From CAIJXJ01 sp964445115 (lineage in GTDB: Bacteria; Pseudomonadota; Gammaproteobacteria; Burkholderiales; Methylophilaceae), in the NCBI GenBank assembly GCA_964445115.1, contig CAYUJU010000004.1, forward strand, positions 18,108 to 82,107: 64,000 bases of DNA, in the 5' to 3' direction. The translations under genes were made by a program, and so were the position numbers. Below, piece by piece: positions 50,429-58,970 of this stretch. Position 1 is the first letter of the stretch. Every line of letters starts with the position of its first letter. The notes under the pieces were generated by a model. That model had not been told where the DNA came from and made no database searches. It was given only the letters and a program-made list of their open reading frames with translations.

Positions 50429-51301
50429 CTATGCCATTATCCCCATCGCCCTCAACCAGGTGCTCACTTGCATATAGGCATCTACCTGAACCTGATCCGG
50501 CGTCATTTCCCCTAGCGCCTCCGACTCGGCGAGGAAGGCTCGCACAGTCTGGGGACCGAAATTATCTTCTGATCTGAACTTGCTCGCGATATTGCGATAT
50601 GCCATGGCCACCGATTCATCAGCAAGAAGGCCCATACAGTCATTAGCCAAGGCAGTTGGGCCTCCTTCGTAGTTTCTGACCGAAAAGTAGATGTCGTAAG
50701 CGTCCTTCTTCTTGTCTCGCCCAATCAAGGCATACCCCTTCATGACAAGAAATGCCGGAATTGATGCCACCAGCAAATCGACTTCATTGTTGCGCCCATC
50801 TGGCATTCTGCCTATTAAATGGCATGTCACATGATGCTCCAGAGCTGCCCGGCCTCCGCTGGCATCAATGACGCGCAATCCCTCTACAATCGGCGGCCTG
50901 TTTTTCCTTACCTTTGCATCATCCGGCATGAGCAAATCAATAATGATCGGAATGGAGTCACCTCCATCATGGGGGATCACCCACCGCCGTAGTTGAAAGG
51001 GCTTCAGGCCATCTACGTTTCGCTCATAACCAGCCCTTTCCAGAGTCTCGATCAAGCCGGCATACTCTCCATCGGATAACGCTTCGGGCGAGAGATTCAA
51101 GTCAATATCCAGCGTGCCAATATGCGTTGGCTTTGCGTTTGGCATCAGCAACCAAGGCACTGCCCCACCCACAATCACAAACCGCTCACGATACGCGCCA
51201 AGTACCTGCCCCAGCTCAATCATGACCGAATGGGCAGCCGAGGAACCGCGCTCGTCATAATCTCTGGCGATGTCTGGGTCGCTCACACCAGGCCCCTCCA
51301 T
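50429..51301 (-). CDS. abiEii: AbiEii-like nucleotidyltransferase toxin (type IV toxin-antitoxin)
   Basis: This 290-residue protein of the AbiEii nucleotidyltransferase group has the core motif IVGGAVPWLL (Gly45-Gly46). It continues to TLDIDLNLSPEAL (metal-binding Asp pair, about residues 65-67) and a later acidic strand IIIDLLMPDD. Lys/Asp residues follow around GRDKKKDAYDIYF. AbiEii toxins modify RNA with nucleotides and cause reversible growth arrest under phage attack. It starts inside the last 19 bases of the abiEi gene, and hsdR follows after 4 bases. The pair order (antitoxin first) is standard for AbiE. Confidence 0.8.
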   Translation of the reverse strand: MEGPGVSDPDIARDYDERGSSAAHSVMIELGQVLGAYRERFVIVGGAVPWLLMPNAKPTHIGTLDIDLNLSPEALSDGEYAGLIETLERAGYERNVDGLKPFQLRRWVIPHDGGDSIPIIIDLLMPDDAKVRKNRPPIVEGLRVIDASGGRAALEHHVTCHLIGRMPDGRNNEVDLLVASIPAFLVMKGYALIGRDKKKDAYDIYFSVRNYEGGPTALANDCMGLLADESVAMAYRNIASKFRSEDNFGPQTVRAFLAESEALGEMTPDQVQVDAYMQVSTWLRAMGIMA

Positions 51302-52401
51302 AAAGGCTCAATTTTTGTTTGGCGCAAATGCTCCGCCGCTTCTTCGCCTCGCTCACCAGCAGCGGTTAAATCCAGATAGGTTTGTATCAGGCCAGTTGTC
51401 CATATCCCTGGCGCAGCTTCAATACGATCAGAAAATATGCCTTCGTCCTCTAGCACCTCAATGATAATATTCTCACCCTTGCTGACCGGCTGCAGTTGCA
51501 AGCGCTGCTGCAGCAGCGCTTCTCCTTCACGGTCTGCGTAAAACACTTGCGATTGATAGCGTGCGAAAGGTGCCAACCAGCGTGCAGCTGAAAATGACGC
51601 TAACAGCGCGTGCCTGCCGCCATCTTCAATAAGAGCAGTTTTTATGAAACCATCCAGATTCTCGCCGTGCAACATGGTGTAGTAACGCTTGCGAAGGGAT
51701 TTCTGCTTGTCATAAGCATTGCGCCAGGCATCGAGAGCTTCGTCAGGCTTGGTTAGTTTCAAACCATCAGTACCTATTGCTGCCCATTCCCTATCCACCA
51801 GAGCTTTACGCACGTTGCTCACTTGGCCGACACTCGTGCCAGTCGCCTCCGCCAGTTCCACTACGCGCCACAACCGCCTTGGATTAGTCAGCAACGCCCG
51901 CATTATTCTCGCCGACTTAGGAGAGAACAGCGAGCGCAAGCCGCGTTTCTCCACATTGGGGTTGCTGGCGCCTGATCGCTCGATGTACACCTGACCAAAG
52001 GTAATCCAGCAATTTCCGGCAAAATCCGCATAGCCAACGCCAGCCTGCTGGCAGATTTCAGCGGATTTTGGAGAAATGTAAGGCGCTACTATTACCGGAT
52101 AGGAAAGCGTGTCATTTAGCGCGGCAAGGTAATCCTTAAGAGCAAGCACGGCATTTCTTACCTGGCGTGGCTGCGCTTGTGATTTGAACTCACATATCAA
52201 TCGCCATTGTTGATTGCCTACCGCTACCGGCAGCATAAAATCCGGACTCTGTGGCCCAAGCAGCCCGAATGGACGTGCACTTCCAGGCACCCCGACGTCG
52301 GTAAAAGGAACCCTTGCAAGCAACTCGCGTAGCTTGGTTTGCGCAGCCTGTTCTAGACTAGTTTCATCAAACATTATAGTTTCAGCGTACGTTGAAAACA
52401 T
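51283..52401 (-). CDS. abiEi: AbiEi-like antitoxin and repressor (type IV toxin-antitoxin)
   Basis: This 372-residue protein has an N-terminal PD-(D/E)xK-like region (about 45-110; PDFMLPVAVGNQQWRLICEFKSQ shows the D...E-x-K pattern). A helix-turn-helix follows (about 160-215; MRALLTNPRRLWRVVELAEATGTSVGQVSNVRKALVD), then a C-terminal domain, as in AbiEi-type antitoxins of the COG4861 group. Such proteins bind inverted repeats in their own promoter and prevent toxin action without forming a stable complex. Two starts are possible, 52401 and 52374, neither with a clear ribosome site. A repeated operator-like array lies upstream. The gene overlaps abiEii by 19 bases. Confidence 0.78.
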   Translation of the reverse strand: MFSTYAETIMFDETSLEQAAQTKLRELLARVPFTDVGVPGSARPFGLLGPQSPDFMLPVAVGNQQWRLICEFKSQAQPRQVRNAVLALKDYLAALNDTLSYPVIVAPYISPKSAEICQQAGVGYADFAGNCWITFGQVYIERSGASNPNVEKRGLRSLFSPKSARIMRALLTNPRRLWRVVELAEATGTSVGQVSNVRKALVDREWAAIGTDGLKLTKPDEALDAWRNAYDKQKSLRKRYYTMLHGENLDGFIKTALIEDGGRHALLASFSAARWLAPFARYQSQVFYADREGEALLQQRLQLQPVSKGENIIIEVLEDEGIFSDRIEAAPGIWTTGLIQTYLDLTAAGERGEEAAEHLRQTKIEPLWRGLV

Positions 52402-52484
52402 TATTTACAGTGAAACCATACACCAGGATTTCACTTAAAACAACACTTTCAGCAGATGATGAAAATCTAATATCAAGTGAAATC
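52380..52484. promoter_or_regulatory. Repeated TTTCA/TGAAA operator array in front of abiEi
   Basis: Seven half-sites lie in about 105 bases: TTTCA at 52380, 52429 and 52447, and TGAAA at 52393, 52411, 52460 and 52478. Successive offsets are 13, 18, 18, 18, 13 and 18 bases. Two 18-bp near-palindromes (52380-52397 and 52447-52464) head two 38-base direct repeats (52380-52417 and 52447-52484, 27 of 38 bases alike). This is the expected form of an AbiEi autorepression site. The first palindrome lies just before the start codon if 52374 is used. Confidence 0.7.
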
Positions 52485-52589
52485 GAAGAGATAGTCCTAA
52501 GCACCATTACAGGAAACTACCCGAGACCATTGACCCATGGCCCAACAAACCGAGAAACGCCTCTCAGCAACGGAAGGGGTAATAGGTAC

Positions 52590-53336
52590 TCACGATTTAT
52601 TTTTAGATTCCCAAGTCTGCAACAGAAACGTAGCCATAGTGCCGGCAAGATTCACCGCCAGCTCGGCATGCCGCGAGGAAGGCTTCGTACCGTAGGTGCC
52701 TTTTCCATGCGCGTCGCTATGTTTATTTCTTAATGCGCCCAAACCTTCGATAACTGATTGGCAGCCACCAAGTATTTGTTTGAACAATTGCTCGGTGTGC
52801 TGACTTGGTGAAAGGCTAAGCTGTTTGGCCGTGAGTGCATATAGTTTCGGTAATTCAGCCGCATCGTCATACTGCGCCTGAGCTTCATCTAATATGTGCT
52901 TGCACACCGATTCAAGGAGTGTGCGGGATGCAGTAATGGCACCTTCTGGATCGGAGCTTCTGCGGTCAAGCGCCTTGTGCCAGGCTTCTTGAATATATGA
53001 TGAGCTAACAGTTCTCACTGTTGCCAAAATGGCAGCATCACTTGGAGTACGAGACTCCGTTTCAAGCATGGTTAGAAGGGGATCAAATTCATCGCGAAGG
53101 TATTCGCGTCGAGCAGCATAGGTATCGAATTTTGGTTTGATAAAGCCCCAGAATTCAGAAAGATCACGACATATGCGAACGCACTGAGGCAGCAGCTTTT
53201 CAACTCGTGATGACGACGACAATTCACGACGAAGGCGCTTATATTCCACATCATCACCGACACCACCCGTGGCTCTCGACACCAGCAGCACCTTTAATGA
53301 CTCAACTTTGTTAACAAGCTCCTCGTTCATCGTCAT
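52590..53336 (-). CDS. Abortive infection C-terminal (Abi_C) domain protein
   Basis: This 248-residue soluble protein has a helical N-terminal part (about 1-110) and a C-terminal Abi_C-type domain. The domain is recognisable by SSDPEGAITASRTLLESVCKHIL and the later GLGALRNKHSDAHGKG (an R-N-K-x-x-D-A-H-G motif), the pattern of abortive-infection proteins of this class. Those act in phage defence in ways not well understood. The ATG at 53336 overlaps the hsdS stop as ATGA, so it is translated with the type I operon; a second in-frame ATG is at 53330. Confidence 0.8.
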   Translation of the reverse strand: MTMNEELVNKVESLKVLLVSRATGGVGDDVEYKRLRRELSSSSRVEKLLPQCVRICRDLSEFWGFIKPKFDTYAARREYLRDEFDPLLTMLETESRTPSDAAILATVRTVSSSYIQEAWHKALDRRSSDPEGAITASRTLLESVCKHILDEAQAQYDDAAELPKLYALTAKQLSLSPSQHTEQLFKQILGGCQSVIEGLGALRNKHSDAHGKGTYGTKPSSRHAELAVNLAGTMATFLLQTWESKNKS

Positions 53337-54574
53337 ACCTCAGCTAGTTTCACCTGCCCGGACAACAGGCGCGGCAGCAACAGGTCGCGGGTGCGGCGGA
53401 GATTGCCTAACTTAAAGAACGATTCAGAAATACTTTCAAGCATAGGAGCGACAACACTCTCAAATTTTTGCAGCATCGCATGCGGGGGAAGTACGAGTGG
53501 CATTTCTGCGAGCGAACCGTCCCAAACCGCATAAGGAATAGTCGCACCTTGACTATGAGCATTTGCGTAAGCGACCGTTGCTTCTTCAAATGCGGTCATT
53601 GTGGCAAACGCATGCCATTCCTGCCGGGCTGGCTTGAACACAAAGCATGTTGTTCTTGTAACACCCGCGAATGGTGCGATCACAACCTTGTGAAAATATG
53701 GCCGCATTGCCCCGAAAAGGATGTCCCCTTTCTCGAACAACTGGAGGCTGCTTTGCGCCTCTTCAATTGGCCTTACATCCTGCAGCGCAAGGCTCTTTGA
53801 TGAAAGACAGTCGATAGGAACGTACCTACGTTCGTCCAGATGACTCCCTGGTTTGGTTGCGCGACGATTGAAACTTATCAAGTCGCTCAGCTTCCTCACC
53901 TCCCACCCCTGCGGAATCTGGCCAAGCGCCGAATCCACCAGCGGCACGGCCTCATGCCCAGGATAGCGGAACTGCACGAACCACTCGCGGTAAAGGCTGC
54001 GCGCCATTTCTTCCAGAATACTAATACGTCGCTGGTTGTTTTCGATCAGGTCGTCGTAGGCGGAGAGGATGTCGGCGATGCGTTGCTGGACGGGGAGCGG
54101 CGGAAGCGGAACTTCGAGACCGTTGAGAATATCTTGGTTGAGGTTGTTGATGTTGGTGCCACCACCTTGAGCAGTCAAGGCTTGGCGAATCATCGGCGTT
54201 CGGAAACAGTAAGCGTAAAATTTCGGGTAAACGTCAGGAGACGTAAACCGCAACCGAATCGTGAATGCCGAATGCGTTACCTCTTCCGGCGGATTTTCAA
54301 TGAAGAGACTTCGGCCGATCAACTCACGGTTACCGTTCGACCGAACAAAAACGATGTCACCATCACGAAGAATGTTGCGCTCAGTGACAATTCCTTCTGG
54401 ATTGATCTGCTCAAGCTCTGTATACCTGGGCTTAAAGTAGTCCTGAAAGTTTGAGACCCCGACGACTTTCACCCCTTGACCAAAGCTGTTTTTGTTATAG
54501 TTCACGCCGTTTCGGAACTCTGCTAGGGTGTTAAGGCGCTTGGTTGGCCAGTCGGTTTTCGCTACCACCCTCAC
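53333..54574 (-). CDS. hsdS: Type I restriction-modification specificity subunit HsdS
   Basis: HsdS (413 residues) sets the DNA target of the type I enzyme. There are two target-recognition domains (about residues 8-150 and 215-360). They are split by a central conserved region LPPLPVQQRIADILSAYDDLIENNQRRISILEEMARSLYREWF (about 155-197) and followed by a C-terminal helical repeat ending LRRTRDLLLPRLLSGQVKL. Both halves are intact; the target is therefore two-part but cannot be read. The start overlaps the hsdM stop as ATGA. Codon use in the first domain is AT-richer than in hsdM, as often seen for exchangeable domains. Confidence 0.95.
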   Translation of the reverse strand: MRVVAKTDWPTKRLNTLAEFRNGVNYNKNSFGQGVKVVGVSNFQDYFKPRYTELEQINPEGIVTERNILRDGDIVFVRSNGNRELIGRSLFIENPPEEVTHSAFTIRLRFTSPDVYPKFYAYCFRTPMIRQALTAQGGGTNINNLNQDILNGLEVPLPPLPVQQRIADILSAYDDLIENNQRRISILEEMARSLYREWFVQFRYPGHEAVPLVDSALGQIPQGWEVRKLSDLISFNRRATKPGSHLDERRYVPIDCLSSKSLALQDVRPIEEAQSSLQLFEKGDILFGAMRPYFHKVVIAPFAGVTRTTCFVFKPARQEWHAFATMTAFEEATVAYANAHSQGATIPYAVWDGSLAEMPLVLPPHAMLQKFESVVAPMLESISESFFKLGNLRRTRDLLLPRLLSGQVKLAEV

Positions 54575-56193
54575 GCCTCCAGAATCTCAGCGATGTTCGC
54601 GGCGATGGTCTGCTCCAGCTCCCGCGCCTGTGCATTCAGCGATTCTAGTTCCTCGTTCAGGGTTTCGAGTTGTTCCTTGAAGTCCTCGTCACTAACTTCC
54701 TCGCCAGGAGCGACGCCAATATAGCGGCCGGGATTGAGACTCCAGCCCTGCGCTTCGATTTCGGCCAGCGTGGCGGCCTTGCACAACCCCGGCACATCGG
54801 CATAACTTGGTGTTTCGCCGAACACTTCCCGCCACTTGGCTTCGACTTCCGTGCCACCCAGGGTGGTGTCCGGTGCATCGCCGCGATAAAGCCGTACCAA
54901 ATTGGCGATGAAGCCGATCTGCGCTTCGCTCCAGTCACGATGGGCGCGGTCGATCTGGCGGTAGATGTGGCGCGCGTCGATGAACAGCACCTGATCCGCG
55001 CGCGCCGTGCCTTGCTTGCCCTTGTCCAGAAACCATAGCGTGCAGGGCAGCGTGACGGTGTAGAACATGTTGGGACCAACGGCGACCATCACATCGACCA
55101 CTTTTGCCTCGATCAACTGCCGGCGGATTTCCTGCTCGCTGCTGCGGGCATCACTGGCGGAATTCGCCATGACGAAGCCGGCGCGGCCAGTGTCGTTGAG
55201 GCTGGAAAGGAACAGCTGTATCCAGAGGTAGTTGGCATTGTCTGTGCGCGGTAGGCCGAACGGGTAGCGACGGCCGGGGCCGACCTCGGAAGCCAGGCGC
55301 TCCTTGTCCACGGCGTTGACGTTGAACGGCGGATTGGCGAGGACGAAATCGAAACGGCCCACCGCCTCGTGCGGGTCGTCGTAGTAGCTGTTGATGTGAC
55401 CACCATGGCGAATATCACCTTCCAGCCCGTGAATGGCCAGGTTCATGCGTGCCAGCCGCCCGGTTTCATCGGTTTTCTCGACACCGTGGATGAACAGTTC
55501 CTCGCCGGGGTTTTTCTTGTGTTCGGCCACGAAGCGCGCGCTCTGCACGAACATGCCACCCGAACCGCATGCAGGGTCCAGCACGCGCCCGTGGAACGGT
55601 TCCAGTACCTCCACCAGCAGCCGCACGATGCAACTGGGCGTGTAGAACTCGCCGCCCTTCTGGCCTTCAGTACGCGCGAACTCGCCCAGGAAGTATTCGT
55701 AGATGCGCCCGAAGGCATCGTAATCCAGGCTGACCGGCACCTCGCTGATCTTCTTGAGCAGCTCCTTCAACAAGGTGCTGGTGAACACCTGATAAGTGCG
55801 CGGCAGCACACCGGCCAGCTGCGGGTTGTATTTCTCGATCTCGGCCATCGCCTCGTTGATGGCCTTGCCGATGTCGGCACCCTCCGGCAGGGACAGTAGG
55901 TAGTCGAAGTGCGCTGCCGGCGTCAGGAAGATACCGCCCGCGGCGTGGTAGGCATCAGGGTCATCGACACGGGCATTACCGCGCCGTGAGGAGGCACTGG
56001 CGACCTCCAGTTCCGCATGGCGTTTATCGAACCGGGCCTCGGCAAAGCGCAGGAAAATCAGGCCAAGCACCGGCGCGGAATACTGCGCCGCCGTCAGGCC
56101 GGAGTTGGCGCGGAACTGGTCGGCGGCATCCCACAGATGCTGTTCCAGGGTGTTGGTGGCGGCATCCCGCGCGGTTGGGGCAATCCAGTGCAT
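54571..56193 (-). CDS. hsdM: Type I restriction-modification methyltransferase subunit HsdM
   Basis: HsdM (540 residues) is an N6-adenine methyltransferase that acts with HsdS and supports HsdR. The N-terminal helical domain begins LEQHLWDAADQFRANSGLTAAQYSAPVL. The AdoMet motif I is VLDPACGSGGMF (about residues 206-213), and the catalytic motif IV is LANPPF (287-290). The C-terminal coiled coil (ETLNEELESLNAQARELEQ) contacts HsdS. The ORF is complete. It is the first gene of the operon, behind a 530-base region without genes that must hold the promoter. Confidence 0.97.
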   Translation of the reverse strand: MHWIAPTARDAATNTLEQHLWDAADQFRANSGLTAAQYSAPVLGLIFLRFAEARFDKRHAELEVASASSRRGNARVDDPDAYHAAGGIFLTPAAHFDYLLSLPEGADIGKAINEAMAEIEKYNPQLAGVLPRTYQVFTSTLLKELLKKISEVPVSLDYDAFGRIYEYFLGEFARTEGQKGGEFYTPSCIVRLLVEVLEPFHGRVLDPACGSGGMFVQSARFVAEHKKNPGEELFIHGVEKTDETGRLARMNLAIHGLEGDIRHGGHINSYYDDPHEAVGRFDFVLANPPFNVNAVDKERLASEVGPGRRYPFGLPRTDNANYLWIQLFLSSLNDTGRAGFVMANSASDARSSEQEIRRQLIEAKVVDVMVAVGPNMFYTVTLPCTLWFLDKGKQGTARADQVLFIDARHIYRQIDRAHRDWSEAQIGFIANLVRLYRGDAPDTTLGGTEVEAKWREVFGETPSYADVPGLCKAATLAEIEAQGWSLNPGRYIGVAPGEEVSDEDFKEQLETLNEELESLNAQARELEQTIAANIAEILEA

Positions 56194-56724
56194 CTTTATT
56201 GTCTATTTTTGCTGCTATCAAAGGCTTGTTTATACCATACCGACCGCTGGGGCTGCGAACGCCGCCTTGGGTCGCAGGCGGCAGGTCAGCATCGGGAAGC
56301 GCCAACTGGGAAGTATCCGACGATTACCCTATGGCGAGCCGAAGGCGAGTACAGGTGTCATGCCGCAGCCCAGGCTGTAAATTAATCCGGCAAGCACTTT
56401 ATATTTCCGATGCCATCCTATTGAATTCCGAATGGTATCCAGCATAAGGATGCTTGAAGTTATTGAATGCATGGGCTGCTTCATGTTGGGTTGATTTAAA
56501 ATTTAGTTCCTTGGGTAGCAACTTGTTTCCCCAATACTTGATTATATTTTTGCTGGATTATTTATTAGGTGACTATGGACGTTAAAACCTTATCCGTGCA
56601 ACAAGTTATGATTAAGTATCAATTAGATACATGATTCGCGAGCCACCCGGCAGCCGCACTACAGCCGCCGGGGAGTCGCACTTGACCTACACGGCTACCG
56701 CCATGTCCTTACCTCGCGTAGAAA
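56194..56724. other. Gene-free region upstream of hsdM
   Basis: A 531-base AT-rich stretch between the hsdM start and the end of the next gene. I see no convincing gene. Short open frames on the plus strand lack ribosome sites and continue hsdM's shadow frames. The hsdM promoter should be in the right-hand part nearest 56194. No repeats or hairpins stand out. Confidence 0.6.
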
Positions 56725-57996
56725 TCACCCCAACAACCCAAGCGGTTTCAACTTTGTCGCACAGCGTTTGAATACGTCGAGGCCGATCTCATCCCGTCCT
56801 GTAATCAAAGGATATATCTGCTTCGCCATGCTCGCCGAACCCTTTGCAATCAGCAATGCCATGTATATTTGCGGGACAGCAAGCAAGCGGGGCTTGGGGA
56901 ATCGCGAACCAGGCTCGCTATAAATTGATCGTATCTGCGACACGTTCTGCTCCACCGTATTTTGAATCCTTCCCCATCGCTTACTAACTGCTCCGGTCTG
57001 AATGATTCCAAGCTGTAGTTGATCATCTTCCGAAAGCCCCAGCATGCTCGCCTTTCTGGTGGCCCGCCCGGCAAGACGCACATACTGGGATGCCTTGTCC
57101 CAATCAAACGGCTTGGCTGGATCGCACAATCCGGTATAGCCCTTGGGCTGGGAACAAACCATATTTCTGCTGTAAGCCCAGTGCAGATCGATCACTTGCC
57201 TATCGTTGCTCAACGTTTCCTCAGCCGGCCCGTACTCCTTGGACTCCTTGGGGAGGGAGCGCATTGGGCGAAATCGTGGCGCAATTGCTCCTGTTTCATT
57301 CAGGAGCAGACTGATTGCGCATAATTCGTTTCGTACCAGGAAATAATCCGGCCTTTTCCCGTCAGAGCCTATTCGATCGAAGCTCAGGCTTCGCATCCTT
57401 TCAACCATTTCATTCAACGGCATAGACTTTAAGGTAGCCCTGAACGCTTCAATCTTGCTCATGGTTGGGAACTGATATCCTTCATCAGGTGTAGCAATTG
57501 TCACCGGTCGATCATGATCGTCATCAGCAGCATGGCGTGTGGCATCCGCCGCCGACGTACTATCGTCGTCGATTAATTCATCCATCATCTTCAGCGCTTC
57601 CTCGACTTCTTCATCAGTCATCAGCGCATCACGCGTTTTAGGATCTGAAATTGTCATGGCTTTACTATCGGCCAAAGACTCACTCCGCTCTGTCTCTGTC
57701 ACAATGGAATAGCAAATGCCGAGACTCATGCATTTAGGGCACTGCTCCTTATGACGGATAATGCTGTGTAGAACTGATCCATCACCAAGGCAAGGTTTGG
57801 CGGGTGTGTTGTCAAGAATATGTCTGCAAACGTTCCTACATGCGCTAAGTGCCCCACACGAATTGCACGGATTAAGCGGTTGCCGATGATTGAAATAATA
57901 AACACCAGAATCCCAGAAACAGGGTGGCTTTTCCCGTAGCGCGTTTTTCTGAATCAGATCTTGCTTCTTTGCATCCAATATCTTGAAAATTTCCAT
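56725..57996 (-). CDS. Unrecognised Cys-rich island protein
   Basis: I do not recognise this 423-residue protein. The first 100 residues hold two cysteine clusters that suggest a zinc-binding domain: C-x2-C-x5-C-x3-C in NPCNSCGALSACRNVCRHIL, then C-x2-C-x5-C in QCPKCMSLGIC. An acidic, low-complexity segment follows (about 125-165). A larger helical domain to the end has SFDRIGSDGKRPDYFLVRNELCAI and LAGRATRKASML. No signal peptide or membrane helix is present. The ATG at 57996 follows AAAGGGG at good spacing, so it is surely translated. Its neighbours are defence genes, so a regulatory or defence role is possible but unproven. Confidence 0.7.
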   Translation of the reverse strand: MEIFKILDAKKQDLIQKNALREKPPCFWDSGVYYFNHRQPLNPCNSCGALSACRNVCRHILDNTPAKPCLGDGSVLHSIIRHKEQCPKCMSLGICYSIVTETERSESLADSKAMTISDPKTRDALMTDEEVEEALKMMDELIDDDSTSAADATRHAADDDHDRPVTIATPDEGYQFPTMSKIEAFRATLKSMPLNEMVERMRSLSFDRIGSDGKRPDYFLVRNELCAISLLLNETGAIAPRFRPMRSLPKESKEYGPAEETLSNDRQVIDLHWAYSRNMVCSQPKGYTGLCDPAKPFDWDKASQYVRLAGRATRKASMLGLSEDDQLQLGIIQTGAVSKRWGRIQNTVEQNVSQIRSIYSEPGSRFPKPRLLAVPQIYMALLIAKGSASMAKQIYPLITGRDEIGLDVFKRCATKLKPLGLLG

Positions 57997-58571
57997 AGGC
58001 ACCCCTTTGCGACAATTGAGAAGGCGCGCAGGCTACGGACCAGAGATGGGAAACGCAACGGGTTTTATGGGAAAAATAACCGATACGTCTATCCTGTTAC
58101 TGAGGCTGGCATTTTGCCTCTCATCCTATGTATAAGGATCGCTTAAAAAATAGAAAAAATTTCCTCACCATCCCCTTCAAGGTCAGCGAATCCATCTAGG
58201 ACTTCTTCTTTTTATCGCGCCCTTGCTTCTAGACGCGTTAATGTCACTTCGCGTATGCGAGTTGTCACCCTACTGTCACTCACTCGACCCGCTCGACAGT
58301 CGATAGTGACAGTTCATGAAATTCGCGATCGGTAGCACCACATAAGGCTTTAATACATTTCGATACTAAAACTGCCCACTTTTTTGTGACAGTTGACCGC
58401 ATTTCGTGAAAAACCATGACAAGTCAGTGACCTTTCTGTGACACTTTGCATTCAGCCCTATGCAGCAAGGGCAATTCGCCACAACCCAAGCGACAGCAAA
58501 TCAGACCCTCCTCACTATAAATATGACCATGCAGCGACGTGCTGCACGTTATTGTCTATTGGAGAGAGTCA
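57997..58571. other. Gene-free divergent region with repeated TGTCAC hexamers
   Basis: A 575-base AT-rich gap between two divergently read genes. No gene is seen. Between 58242 and 58443 the hexamer TGTCAC occurs three times and its reverse GTGACA three times, with further near copies. The rest shows nothing distinctive. The region should hold promoters in both directions. Confidence 0.65.
58242..58443. repeat. Cluster of TGTCAC/GTGACA hexamers
   Basis: TGTCAC starts at 58242, 58263 and 58274; GTGACA starts at 58306, 58386 and 58438. Related ATGACA and GTGACC copies lie at about 58416 and 58427. The copies are spaced irregularly. They may be binding sites for the HTH protein encoded just downstream at 58572, or an origin-like iteron set; neither is shown. 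Confidence 0.6.
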
Positions 58572-58967
58572 ATGCTGACTGAAGCTGTTCACCCCGAAAC
58601 CGTTGCCGAGTTTCTTACCCGCCAGATTCGCATGTCCGGCAAGTCGCAGGTCGAGATCGCCAGTGCGATAGGCTACGACAAGCCCAATATCATCACCATG
58701 TTCAAGCAAGGCAAGACCCGTGTTCCTCTCGACAAGGTGGGGTCGCTCGCGAAAGCCCTGGAAATTGATCCTGCGCTGCTTCTGATAAAGGTAATGGGCG
58801 AGTATATGCCCGACACATTGGCGGCCCTGCAGAGCGTTCTGGACGGCTTGCAGCTGACGCAGAGCGAGCGGGAGCTGGTCAATGCTTATCGTCGGGTTGC
58901 CAGGGGCAAGAATGTGTCCCCAGTGGTCTGCGATAAAACCGTCATCGCCGTCGTCATGGTGGACTGA
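58572..58967 (+). CDS. HTH (XRE-like) regulator
   Basis: This 131-residue protein has an N-terminal helix-turn-helix: FLTRQIRMSGKSQVEIASAIGYDKPNIITMFKQGKTRVPLDKVGSLAKALEIDP (about residues 12-65). A short C-terminal helical part with SERELVNAYRRVARG follows. It resembles phage-type repressors. GGAGAG precedes the ATG at 58572. The GIY-YIG gene starts 3 bases after its stop, so the two are one operon. The TGTCAC cluster upstream is a candidate binding region. Confidence 0.85.
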   Translation: MLTEAVHPETVAEFLTRQIRMSGKSQVEIASAIGYDKPNIITMFKQGKTRVPLDKVGSLAKALEIDPALLLIKVMGEYMPDTLAALQSVLDGLQLTQSERELVNAYRRVARGKNVSPVVCDKTVIAVVMVD

Positions 58968-58970
58968 ACC

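Noticed and set aside
56105..56447. Short plus-strand open frames upstream of hsdM
   Set aside because: They begin inside hsdM antisense sequence and lack ribosome sites.
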